Below the pieces are notes generated by a model, which ran no database searches, had not been told where the DNA came from, and saw only the letters and a list, made by a program, of their open reading frames with translations. The position numbers were made by a program, and so were the translations under genes. 64,000 bases of DNA from NCBI RefSeq assembly GCF_000812965.1, contig NZ_JSYN01000007.1:1-64000 (forward strand), in the 5' to 3' direction. Below, piece after piece: positions 8,326 to 15,727 of the stretch. Source of the stretch: Pedobacter kyungheensis (GTDB lineage: Bacteria; Bacteroidota; Bacteroidia; Sphingobacteriales; Sphingobacteriaceae). How positions within the stretch are numbered: the stretch's first letter is position 1; each line of letters opens with the position of its first letter.

Positions 8326-9252
8326 ATGAATTTTGTAACACCTAAACACGAGGAAATCAATCCTTTCTTGCAATTACTTTTACTTTTATTTTACGCAGTT
8401 GCCGGGGCTTTTGTTTTTGGCATCATCGCAGTTGTAATCTGCATTGCCATGTATGGGATGGGTTTAATCAGTAATTTCGACCTGCTTTTATCGGGCGATG
8501 CCAGGTATATTTCGGGTTTTAAGGTGATACAGATTTTAAGTTCGATAGGTACATTTATTTTACCTCCGCTTGCCCTGGCTTTAACCGAAAGAACAAAAAT
8601 TACCCGCTTTTATAGTTTTAAACAGCCCAGGGTTTTGCTGCTGGCATTGGTTGTAGTTATTATGATTGTAAGCATGCCTTTTATGGAGTGGACCGTAATC
8701 TGGAACCAAAAAATGGCTTTGCCAGACTTTTTAAAAGGAATTGAGGCCTGGATGAAAGAAAAGGAGGAACTGGCCGCTAAAATGACCATCCAGCTGATTA
8801 CAGTTCGGAGTAATTTCGATTTTCTGGTAAACCTGGTAATGATTGCAGTTTTACCTGCCATCGGCGAAGAGCTGATGTTTAGAGGGGGGGTACAACGTTC
8901 ATTGGAGCGCGCCTTTGGCAACTCACACCTGGCAATCTGGCTTTCGGCCATTATTTTTAGTGCCATACATGTGCAGTTTTATGGTTTTGTGCCAAGAATG
9001 CTGCTGGGAGCCGGCTTTGGCTATCTGTATTATTTTAGCGGCAGTATCTGGTACGCCATGTTTGCACACTTTTTAAATAATGCTTATGCCGTTTGTGCAG
9101 CTTTTTACATGCAAAAACACCACATGCCGCTCAATAAAGCCGATGAGCCAATCGGATTTCCATGGTATGGCTATTTAATTAGTGCAATAATTACCATAGC
9201 TTTGTTTAAATTTTTTAAAGATAGCGCAACACGTGAGCGAAAATTGGGTTAA
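8326..9252 (+). CDS. CPBP-family intramembrane metalloprotease
   Basis: 308 residues with about eight hydrophobic segments. The CPBP (Abi/CAAX protease) motifs are all present: GEELMFRGGVQRSLE (EExxxR, about residues 183-197), FSAIHVQFYGFVPRMLLG (second motif with His) and FAHFLNNAY (third motif). Substrate unknown; bacterial members act in immunity or membrane-protein processing. It overlaps the DUF2007 gene by 20 bases and leads a short membrane-linked cluster with cdsA. Confidence 0.9.
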   Translation: MNFVTPKHEEINPFLQLLLLLFYAVAGAFVFGIIAVVICIAMYGMGLISNFDLLLSGDARYISGFKVIQILSSIGTFILPPLALALTERTKITRFYSFKQPRVLLLALVVVIMIVSMPFMEWTVIWNQKMALPDFLKGIEAWMKEKEELAAKMTIQLITVRSNFDFLVNLVMIAVLPAIGEELMFRGGVQRSLERAFGNSHLAIWLSAIIFSAIHVQFYGFVPRMLLGAGFGYLYYFSGSIWYAMFAHFLNNAYAVCAAFYMQKHHMPLNKADEPIGFPWYGYLISAIITIALFKFFKDSATRERKLG

Positions 9253-9439
9253 AGTATATACTACCGGCGATGCTTTTGCCGCCGAGGTATTAAAACAGGG
9301 CTTAACAGAAGCTGGAATTCCGGCCGTAACGATGAATAAACAGCTCTCCGCCTATTATATCGGCGAAATAAATGTGCTGGTTAATAAAGTAGATTTCGAT
9401 AAGGCCATCGAATATATTGTCGAAAACGAAATAGAGTAA
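9233..9439 (+). CDS. DUF2007 small protein
   Basis: 68 residues starting with GTG at 9233, inside the end of the CPBP gene (20-base overlap, different frame). The sequence WVKVYTTGDAFAAEVLKQ and LVNKVDFDKAIEYI is typical of DUF2007 (putative signal-transducing) proteins: a ferredoxin-like beta-alpha-beta fold that usually binds or senses an unknown ligand. The overlap implies translational coupling to the protease gene. No ATG exists earlier in frame, so GTG is the only sensible start. Confidence 0.85.
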   Translation: MSENWVKVYTTGDAFAAEVLKQGLTEAGIPAVTMNKQLSAYYIGEINVLVNKVDFDKAIEYIVENEIE

Positions 9440-9482
9440 TGATGATGACCTTAAACCTTAAACCCTTTACCTCCTACCTTAA

Positions 9483-10292
9483 ATGAAAACCAGGGCAATA
9501 ACCGCTTTCTTTTTTACCATTGTAATGCTTGGCTCCATTTTGCTGGGTACTTATACATTTACCGCATTCTATCTTGTTTTAAGTGTTTTATCGCTTTTTG
9601 AGTTTTATAAATTGATTAAAAATTCAGGCATCAGGCCGCACCGGAATATTGGTTTAGCTGCAGGTGCACTGATCTTTTTAATGGCTGCAGGTTTACATTA
9701 CCTTAAATATGATGTTAAATATCTGTTGCTTTGTATTCCGCTGATTTTTTCGGTTTTTATTACTGAGCTGTACAAGAAAAATAAAATTCCATTTGCCAAT
9801 ATTTCCTACACTTTTGTTGGCTTTGTTTATGTAACCATTCCCTTTTGTTTTTTTCATGCCCTCGGCTTTTTAAAGAACTGGAATGAATATAATTTTCATT
9901 TCCCGCTGGCATTTTTACTGATGTTGTGGGCAAATGATACTGGTGCCTACCTTTTTGGTGTAAAATTCGGTAAACGTAAATTATTTGAACGCCACTCACC
10001 TAAAAAGAGCTGGGAAGGCTTTTTTGGCGGCATGTTTACCAGTGTTTTGGTTGCCTTTGGTTTGTCGTTTTGGTTTACCGAAAGTCCGGCATGGGTTTGG
10101 GCAGGTATGGCTTTATTGATTGCAAATTTCGGAACATTGGGTGATCTGGTAGAATCGATGCTTAAACGGAGTTTGGATACGAAAGACAGTGGAGGCTTAT
10201 TGCCGGGTCACGGAGGCTTGTTAGACCGTTTTGATGGATTATTATTGGCCGCACCAGTGGTTTATGCGTATCTGTATCTGATTTTGTATTAA
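9483..10292 (+). CDS. cdsA: Phosphatidate cytidylyltransferase
   Basis: 269 residues, multi-pass membrane enzyme making CDP-diacylglycerol from phosphatidate and CTP, the branch point of phospholipid synthesis. The C-terminal signature is clear: SMLKRSLDTKDSGGLLPGHG followed by GLLDRFDGLL (about 220-255), with KDSG and PGHGG-x-x-DR. The earlier motif WANDTGAYLFGVKFGKRK and SPKKSWEGFFGG is also present. It follows the DUF2007 gene by 43 bases. The later product pathway enzyme psd is also in this window (46409-47068) but unlinked. Confidence 0.95.
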   Translation: MKTRAITAFFFTIVMLGSILLGTYTFTAFYLVLSVLSLFEFYKLIKNSGIRPHRNIGLAAGALIFLMAAGLHYLKYDVKYLLLCIPLIFSVFITELYKKNKIPFANISYTFVGFVYVTIPFCFFHALGFLKNWNEYNFHFPLAFLLMLWANDTGAYLFGVKFGKRKLFERHSPKKSWEGFFGGMFTSVLVAFGLSFWFTESPAWVWAGMALLIANFGTLGDLVESMLKRSLDTKDSGGLLPGHGGLLDRFDGLLLAAPVVYAYLYLILY

Positions 10293-10407
10293 GACCAAAG
10301 AAAAATTTAGCTGCAGATTTACACAGATAAACACGGATTTGATCACTGTGTTTAAACTGATCTATCATCCTGATTTGTATTATTAGCAATGCAATCGCTA
10401 TTCTCGC

Positions 10408-10430
10408 TAATCCTCGTTACAAACGAGGAT
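10408..10430. repeat. Short palindromic (REP-like) hairpin
   Basis: AATCCTCGTT-ACA-AACGAGGATT, a perfect 10-bp stem with a 3-base loop and no T-run on either strand, so it is not a normal terminator. It sits between convergent cdsA and the methyltransferase gene. Upstream, about 10310-10340 is a 'GCAGATTTACACAGATAAACACGGATTT' type phrase that is partly repeated at 36841-36853. Confidence 0.7.
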
Positions 10431-10449
10431 TAAAATCCTAATAAATTTA

Positions 10450-11115
10450 TTAAACAGAAGCAACTACCACATAGTATTCTCTTTCTACCTTTTCACCGGT
10501 TTTACTTTGTACCTGTTCTAAATTTTTAGTCGTGTTTTTTAGCGTAAAGCCACTATCGACCAGTAGCTGTTGTACTTTTTCTACCTCATAAAGCGTAAAT
10601 CCGTAAGGGGTAAAAGGCAGCTTTTCCATAAAGGTTTTATCTGCGAAGCACAACACCAGTTTACCTCCTGGTTTCAATACACGCTTAATTTCTAAAAGAT
10701 AGGCATTCGGATTTTGCCAGAAATAAATCGTATTTACTGTAAATGTGCCATCAAAAGATGCATCGGCGTAAGGTAAAGTCTGGCCATCGGTAAGCTGGAA
10801 ACTAACTTGTCCGGATTCAATAAAAGCTGTGTTGATTCTCTTTGCCGCTGCAATCATGGTTTCAGAAATATCTGCGCCGAAATAACGAATATCATTGGCC
10901 TGTTTAAGCAGATATTCAATATGTGCACCATTGCCATGACCGATTTCTAAAATAATTGCATCATTTTGGAGATTTAGCGCATCAATAGCAGCACTGGTCA
11001 TGCCAATATTACTGGCATGCATCATCTCGCCTGTTTTAATGCCGTGCTCGCCCTCAGGGCATGCCAATTGTCTGGCAATGTCTTTTAAATCTTTTTCAGT
11101 ATGTTGATGTTCCAT
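10450..11115 (-). CDS. Class I SAM-dependent methyltransferase
   Basis: 221 residues. SAM-binding motif I is IILEIGHGNGAHIEYLL (about 53-69), followed by YFGADISETMIAAA (motif II), TLPYADASFDGTFTVNTIYF (motif III/IV) and EIKRVLKPGGKLVLCF, as in UbiE-like methyltransferases. Substrate unknown. Start: the ATG at 11115 is preferred over a TTG at 11121, because the TTG lies in a perfect TAAATTTG -7 box (11126-11119) that ends three bases before the ATG. The thioesterase gene lies upstream on the same strand. Confidence 0.87.
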   Translation of the reverse strand: MEHQHTEKDLKDIARQLACPEGEHGIKTGEMMHASNIGMTSAAIDALNLQNDAIILEIGHGNGAHIEYLLKQANDIRYFGADISETMIAAAKRINTAFIESGQVSFQLTDGQTLPYADASFDGTFTVNTIYFWQNPNAYLLEIKRVLKPGGKLVLCFADKTFMEKLPFTPYGFTLYEVEKVQQLLVDSGFTLKNTTKNLEQVQSKTGEKVEREYYVVVASV

Positions 11116-11118
11116 ACT

Positions 11119-11126
11119 CAAATTTA
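11119..11126 (-). promoter_or_regulatory. -7 box for the methyltransferase gene
   Basis: TAAATTTG on the minus strand, then AGT, then the ATG at 11115. The spacing predicts a leaderless transcript. Confidence 0.55.
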
Positions 11127-11176
11127 AAAATTTAGGATCGATGATTTTTATATCTTTTTGGACAAAACTTATAAGA

Positions 11177-11563
11177 TTATTTAATCACCTGAACCGGTTT
11201 TTTGTTTTCATCTATCGCTACAAAAGTAAAATCGCCATGTACCGCCAGTTCGCGGCCTTCGGAATACATTTGTTCAATATAAATTTCAACATTTACTTTT
11301 AAACTGGTATTGCCCACATGGTTTACCTTGCCAATAAGCTCTATAATGGTTCCGGCAGGGATTGGCTTTTTAAAGTCTATCCTATCGCTGCTCACGGTAA
11401 CCATAATCTGCCGACTAAAGCGTGTTGCAGTTATAAAAGCCACCTCGTCCATCAGGTGCATGGCAGTACCGCCAAACAGAGTATCGTAGTGATTAGTAGT
11501 ATTCGGGAAAACGGCTTTGAAAATACTGGTTTTAGAGTTTTCTATTCTTTCTGCTAAGGTCAT
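11177..11563 (-). CDS. Hotdog-fold acyl-CoA thioesterase
   Basis: 128 residues, YciA/BFIT-like single hotdog domain that hydrolyses acyl-CoA esters. Visible: FPNTTNHYDTLFGGTAMHLMDEVAFITATRFSR (split across residues 19-50; the Asp in MDEVA and the GG turn are the usual active-site region), the IDFKKPIPAGTIIELIGKV strand and VHGDFTFVAID at the end. Chain length of the substrate cannot be told. A TACATTTG -7 box lies at 11591-11584 on the minus strand, 20 bases before the ATG. Confidence 0.9.
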   Translation of the reverse strand: MTLAERIENSKTSIFKAVFPNTTNHYDTLFGGTAMHLMDEVAFITATRFSRQIMVTVSSDRIDFKKPIPAGTIIELIGKVNHVGNTSLKVNVEIYIEQMYSEGRELAVHGDFTFVAIDENKKPVQVIK

Positions 11564-11583
11564 TTTTTAGGTATATTGATGGT

Positions 11584-11591
11584 CAAATGTA
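11584..11591 (-). promoter_or_regulatory. -7 box for the thioesterase gene
   Basis: TACATTTG on the minus strand, a perfect TAnnTTTG, 20 bases before the ATG at 11563. Confidence 0.6.
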
Positions 11592-11722
11592 TAGATTACT
11601 GCCGAAGAATGGTAATGTTTCGGCACCAGGAACAGCAATTACCCTTAAAGTGCATTAGAAATTTGTCTAAACTTCTCACTGTAACAAATTTAGCGCATGT
11701 AAAATCGCTCCGCTTTCTATAT

Positions 11723-11730
11723 TATATTTG
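11723..11730 (+). promoter_or_regulatory. -7 box for the M14 peptidase gene
   Basis: TATATTTG, a perfect TAnnTTTG. It decides the start codon: the ATT/ATG reading from 11728 would begin inside the box, so translation should start at the ATG at 11755. Confidence 0.6.
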
Positions 11731-11754
11731 ATTATCCATCAAACTAACCCGATT

Positions 11755-14436
11755 ATGATAAAAAACTACCTGAAAAAGATTTCTTTAGCTTTTTTAATTA
11801 CTGCATACTGTGCTGCCCAGGCTCAGGAAGTACCAACGCCGAAATCGCATTTTGGTTTTGATATCGGCGATAATTATCAGTTGGCCAATTATACCCAAAC
11901 AGCAGCCTATTTTAAAAAACTGGCCGAAACCTCTAAGCGGGTTAAACTGGTTGATATTGGCCAGACTGAGGAAGGCAGAAGCCAATATATGTTGGTTGTT
12001 TCGTCGCCCGAGAACCTGAAGAAATTAGACCGCTATAAAGAAATTTCGCAACAACTGGCTCATGCCGAAATAACTACCGAACAGGCTAAAGCATTGGCAG
12101 CTGAAGGAAAAGCTGTGGTTTGGATTGATGGTGGCTTGCATGCCAACGAGGTGGTTGGGGCACATCAGTTAATTCAAACGGCGTACGAATTTGCCTCGAA
12201 AACTGATCCAGAAACCCTACGCATTCTTGATAATGTGATCATTCTGTTTACACATGCCAATCCCGATGGGCAGGAACTAATTAGTAACTGGTACATGCGC
12301 GAAAAAGATCAGACCAAGAGAACAACTTCTGGTTTGCCGGTTTTATATGAAAAGTATGCCGGGCATGATAATAACCGCGATTTTTTTATGTTAAACCTAA
12401 AAGAAACCCAAAATATTGGCCGGCAGCTTTTTGTAGAATGGCTGCCACAGATTATGTATAACCACCACCAGGCAGGACCGGCGGGAACGGTTGTAGCCGG
12501 ACCTCCGTACCGTGATCCTTTTAACTACGTATTCGACCCGACTCTACTCACCAGTTTGGACGCTGTTGGCGCGGCCATGCACACCCGGATGAACATAGAA
12601 AATAAACCCGGCTATACTCAGCGCGGTGGTTCAGTTTTTTCTACCTGGTACAATGGTGGCTTAAGAACAACCACTTATTTTCATAACATGATTGGGCTTT
12701 TGACGGAGATTGTGGGTAACCCTACCCCTTCGGAAATTCCTTTGGTTCCATCGCGTTTATTGCCAAACAGCGATTCGCCAAATCCAGTTACACCACGTAA
12801 ATGGTATTTTAAAAATTCGATTGATTACTCTGTATCATTAAACTATGCTGTTTTAAATTACGCACAACGTTATCGCGATGAGTTGCTGTTCAACATTTAC
12901 CAAATGGGCAGAAACTCCATTGAGCGGGGTAAAAAAGATACCTGGTCGTTTTCACCAAAGAAAATTGAAGCGATAAATAATGCGGCTAAAAAAGATAAGG
13001 GAAGTGCTGCTGCTGGTGATGCCGAATTTGGCTCAAGACAGCTCAGCATAAAAGCTTTCGATACGGTAATGAAAGCGCCTGCAAACCGCGATCCGAGAGG
13101 ATATATCCTATCTGCCGATCAGCCTGATTTTAACTCGGCAATTAAGTTTTTAAATGCTTTGATCAGAACCGGCATTGTGGTGCAAAAGGCAACAGCAGCA
13201 TTTATAGTAGCGGGCAAAAATTATCCTGCAGGCAGTTATGTGGTTAAAACCGATCAGGCTTTCCGTCCGCACGTTTTGGATATGTTTGAACCACAAGACC
13301 ACCCCAACGATTTTAAATATGAAGGTGGCGCACCTATTCCGCCGTACGACGCAGCCGGATGGACTTTGGCTTATTTGATGGACATAAAGTTTGACCGCAT
13401 TCAGGATGATTTTTCAGGGCCATTTGAGAAAAATCCTTATGGAGCTTTGTTAAAGGCTGAAAATAAGCTTCCTAGTGGAGCAAGCTACGTGTTAAGTGCT
13501 GCCCAAAACGATTCTTACACTGCAGTAAACGATTTATTAAAACGTAAGGTAGAAGTTTATCGTTCTACCGAAAATGGCGATTTCTATGTCTCATCAGCAG
13601 GTAAATCTGTTTTGGAAAAGGCCAATATTAAACTAAAAACAGCGGCAGCACCTAAAGATAAAATTAAAGTATCGGAGGCCCGCATTGCGCTTTGGGATAC
13701 CTATGGCGGTTCTATGGCATCGGGCTGGGTGAGGTGGATGATGGAACAGTATCATTACAATGCTACGGTTATTTATCCGCAGGATATTGATGCAGGCAAT
13801 TTAAAATCAAAGTATGATGTGATTATTTTTGTTGGCGGTGCTATTCCTTCCCTACAGGCTGGTGGACGGTCTTTCGCACCAAAAACAGAAGAAATTCCGC
13901 AGGAATACAGAAACCGTTTAGGGCGTATTAGCACTGAAAAATCTATTCCTGAGCTTAAAAAGTTTTTAGAGGCTGGTGGAAATATTGTTACCATTGGCAG
14001 CAGCACCAACCTGGCTTATCATTTAAAATTACCTGTACGCAATGCGATGGTAGAGATTATTAATGGCGAAGAGAAAAGGCTTCCAGCCGAAAAATATTAT
14101 GTTCCGGGCAGTGTTTTGAATGTAGGGGTCGATATGCGTTTACCGGCTGCCTGGGGCATGGAGAAAGAGGCTGATGTCTATTTCGATAACAGTCCGGTTT
14201 TTAAATTAACAGGAGATGCTATTGCAACCGGAAAAATTAAACCTTTAATGTGGTTTGAAAATGCTACGCCTTTACGAAGCGGCTGGGCCTGGGGGCAAGC
14301 TTACCTGCAGGATGGGGTAACAGCCTTCGAAGCAAAAGTAGGTAAAGGTAAGCTACTGGCCTTTGGTCCGGAGATTGCATTCAGGGCACAAACACATGGT
14401 ACGTTTAAACTGATTTTTAATCAGTTATACCAATAA
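11755..14436 (+). CDS. Secreted M14-family zinc carboxypeptidase
   Basis: 893 residues with signal peptide (MIKNYLKKISLAFLITAYCAAQA). The N-terminal M14 domain carries the zinc-site HANE (about 128-131, GLHANEVVGAHQLI), NPDGQ, the HHQAG segment (about 236) and LLTEIVGNPTPSE (Glu at about 316). A long C-terminal part with IALWDTYGGSMASGW and DVIIFVGGAIPSL resembles the glutamine-amidotransferase-like domain often fused to large Bacteroidota M14 peptidases. Probably a periplasmic or exported peptidase. Own promoter at 11723 and own terminator at 14458. Confidence 0.9.
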   Translation: MIKNYLKKISLAFLITAYCAAQAQEVPTPKSHFGFDIGDNYQLANYTQTAAYFKKLAETSKRVKLVDIGQTEEGRSQYMLVVSSPENLKKLDRYKEISQQLAHAEITTEQAKALAAEGKAVVWIDGGLHANEVVGAHQLIQTAYEFASKTDPETLRILDNVIILFTHANPDGQELISNWYMREKDQTKRTTSGLPVLYEKYAGHDNNRDFFMLNLKETQNIGRQLFVEWLPQIMYNHHQAGPAGTVVAGPPYRDPFNYVFDPTLLTSLDAVGAAMHTRMNIENKPGYTQRGGSVFSTWYNGGLRTTTYFHNMIGLLTEIVGNPTPSEIPLVPSRLLPNSDSPNPVTPRKWYFKNSIDYSVSLNYAVLNYAQRYRDELLFNIYQMGRNSIERGKKDTWSFSPKKIEAINNAAKKDKGSAAAGDAEFGSRQLSIKAFDTVMKAPANRDPRGYILSADQPDFNSAIKFLNALIRTGIVVQKATAAFIVAGKNYPAGSYVVKTDQAFRPHVLDMFEPQDHPNDFKYEGGAPIPPYDAAGWTLAYLMDIKFDRIQDDFSGPFEKNPYGALLKAENKLPSGASYVLSAAQNDSYTAVNDLLKRKVEVYRSTENGDFYVSSAGKSVLEKANIKLKTAAAPKDKIKVSEARIALWDTYGGSMASGWVRWMMEQYHYNATVIYPQDIDAGNLKSKYDVIIFVGGAIPSLQAGGRSFAPKTEEIPQEYRNRLGRISTEKSIPELKKFLEAGGNIVTIGSSTNLAYHLKLPVRNAMVEIINGEEKRLPAEKYYVPGSVLNVGVDMRLPAAWGMEKEADVYFDNSPVFKLTGDAIATGKIKPLMWFENATPLRSGWAWGQAYLQDGVTAFEAKVGKGKLLAFGPEIAFRAQTHGTFKLIFNQLYQ

Positions 14437-14457
14437 GCTTTTATTTGAGCCGCTTTG

Positions 14458-14490
14458 AAAACCCACTATCCTAAAAGATAGTGGGTTTTT
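14458..14490 (+). terminator. Intrinsic terminator of the M14 peptidase gene
   Basis: AAAACCCACTATC (14458-14470), loop CTAAAA, GATAGTGGGTTTTT (14477-14490): a perfect stem with a T-run. Confidence 0.92.
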
Positions 14491-14524
14491 ACTTTCAGCT
14501 TACGCTGGTCAGGTATAATCGCCC

Positions 14525-14532
14525 TAATTTTG
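14525..14532 (+). promoter_or_regulatory. -7 box for the FrnE-like gene
   Basis: TAATTTTG, perfect TAnnTTTG, followed by TGTC and then the ATG at 14537. The spacing predicts a leaderless mRNA. No clear TTTG -33 element is seen 19-21 bases upstream. Confidence 0.55.
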
Positions 14533-14536
14533 TGTC

Positions 14537-15253
14537 ATGAAAGTAGAAATCTGGTCGGATGTAATGTGTCCGTTTTGCTATATTGGAAAAAGGCATTTTG
14601 AGCAAGCCATTGAAAAACTGCCCTTTAAAAACGAAATTGAAATAGACTGGAAGAGCTATCAGCTCAATCCTGAGTATCATAACACAAACAATGAGACGGT
14701 TTACGATTACCTCTCGCGCAGTAAGGGAATGCCTGTTGAACAAGCCAAACAAATGACCAAACAAGTGGTTGATATGGCTGCAAACGCAGGCTTAAATATT
14801 AATTTTGATACCAATATCCCTGCAAATACCTTTAATGCACACCGTTTAATTCATTTGGCGGCCAAGCATGGCCTGCAGGATTTAGCAGAAGAAAAGCTAT
14901 TCGAAGCTCATTTTGTAAAAGCTATAAATATTGGCGAAACCAGTGTTTTAGTTGATGTTGCTGTAGAAATCGGTTTAAATAAGACAGAAGCCGAAACTGT
15001 CTTGGCCAGCGATGAGTTTGCTGAAGCGGTACGTTATGATATTTATGAAAGCCAAAACCTCGGTATACGTGGTGTGCCATATTTTGTAATGGATAGAAAA
15101 TATGGGGTTTCTGGAGCACAGCCGGTACAGGCATTTACCGATGCGCTGACACAAAGCTTTAAGGAGTGGAAAGAAGCTCAACCCAAAACAACCCTTACCT
15201 CGTTGAATAAAAATGATGATGCGGTTTGTGATGAGAATGGTTGTGAGCTATAG
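14537..15253 (+). CDS. FrnE-like DsbA-family thioredoxin-fold oxidoreductase
   Basis: 238 residues, no signal peptide, so cytoplasmic. The redox motif CPFC is at residues 11-14 (SDVMCPFCYIGKRHFE), followed by the helical insertion of 2-hydroxychromene-2-carboxylate isomerase/FrnE proteins, and the cis-Pro loop GIRGVPYFVMDRKYGVSGAQ near residue 180. Family role: thiol-disulfide exchange or protein disulfide isomerase, linked to oxidative stress in some species. The C-terminal tail has two more Cys (VCDENGCEL). Monocistronic, with the repeat cluster downstream. Confidence 0.9.
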   Translation: MKVEIWSDVMCPFCYIGKRHFEQAIEKLPFKNEIEIDWKSYQLNPEYHNTNNETVYDYLSRSKGMPVEQAKQMTKQVVDMAANAGLNINFDTNIPANTFNAHRLIHLAAKHGLQDLAEEKLFEAHFVKAINIGETSVLVDVAVEIGLNKTEAETVLASDEFAEAVRYDIYESQNLGIRGVPYFVMDRKYGVSGAQPVQAFTDALTQSFKEWKEAQPKTTLTSLNKNDDAVCDENGCEL

Positions 15254-15276
15254 ATTTATTTCCCTTTGATCATTTT

Positions 15277-15400
15277 CGTCATCTCGATCCGAAAGCTATC
15301 GGATGAAGCGCAGCGGAACGGAGAGATCTATGAACCTAATCTTTCATAGATTTCTCGACTTCGTTGCACCCGATAGCTATCGGGGCTGCTCGAAATGACG
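15277..15400. repeat. Palindromic intergenic repeat with nested arms
   Basis: Outer arms CGTCATCTCGA (15277-15287) and TCGAAATGACG (15390-15400), one mismatch; inner arms ATCTATGA and TCATAGAT around 15326-15352. Both halves also carry the GATAGCTATCGG-type motif (15294-15303 and 15370-15383). No gene is present in 15254-15494. Confidence 0.8.
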
Positions 15401-15416
15401 GTAACTTAGTGGTGTT

Positions 15417-15485
15417 AGATCCTGAAACAAGTTCAGGAGGACGGATTGCTAAGGATCCTTCGACTCCGCTCAGGATGACAATCGC
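15417..15485. repeat. Second palindromic repeat abutting the first
   Basis: GATCCTGAAACAAGTTCAGGAGGAC followed by GGATCCTTCGACTCCGCTCAGGATGACAATC. This is the 'TTCGACTCCGCTCAGGATGACA' class of Bacteroidota intergenic repeat, with an internal CCTGAA/TTCAGG hairpin. It lies directly after the 15277-15400 element. Confidence 0.7.
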
Positions 15486-15494
15486 TCAAGATAT

Positions 15495-15713
15495 CTACCG
15501 TTGATTTTTCAACGGAGTTAACAGAAATTCCAGTCCGTTAACCCGTATTTCGAACATCGTAGCCATTAAATTGCCCAGTTTTCCTTTCGGAAAGCCTTTA
15601 TCTTTATACCAAAGTAAATAACTTTCTGGCAGGCTACAGATCAGGGATCCCTTATATTTTCCATAAGGCATCTGCATTTTCACTAAATCGAGTAAAAGGG
15701 TTGGATCTAACAT
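15495..15713 (-). CDS. DUF3820-family small protein
   Basis: 72 residues. Recognised by MPYGKYKGSLICSLPESYLLW and the GFPKGKLGNLMATMFEIRVNG segment, the DUF3820 pattern (the 'quorum-sensing regulator-like' small domain; YkyA-type names are not reliable). No catalytic function is assigned. It starts 14 bases after the mfd stop codon on the same strand and is probably cotranscribed with mfd. Confidence 0.85.
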   Translation of the reverse strand: MLDPTLLLDLVKMQMPYGKYKGSLICSLPESYLLWYKDKGFPKGKLGNLMATMFEIRVNGLEFLLTPLKNQR

Positions 15714-15727
15714 TTAAATATAAAATT

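Noticed and set aside
8610-8966. 118-residue frame antisense to the CPBP gene
   Set aside because: The plus-strand CPBP frame has all three motifs; the antisense frame has none.
14514-14519. TATAAT resembling a sigma-70 -10 element before the FrnE-like gene
   Set aside because: Bacteroidota use TAnnTTTG with their primary sigma factor, and such a box lies closer (14525-14532); TATAAT is likely chance.
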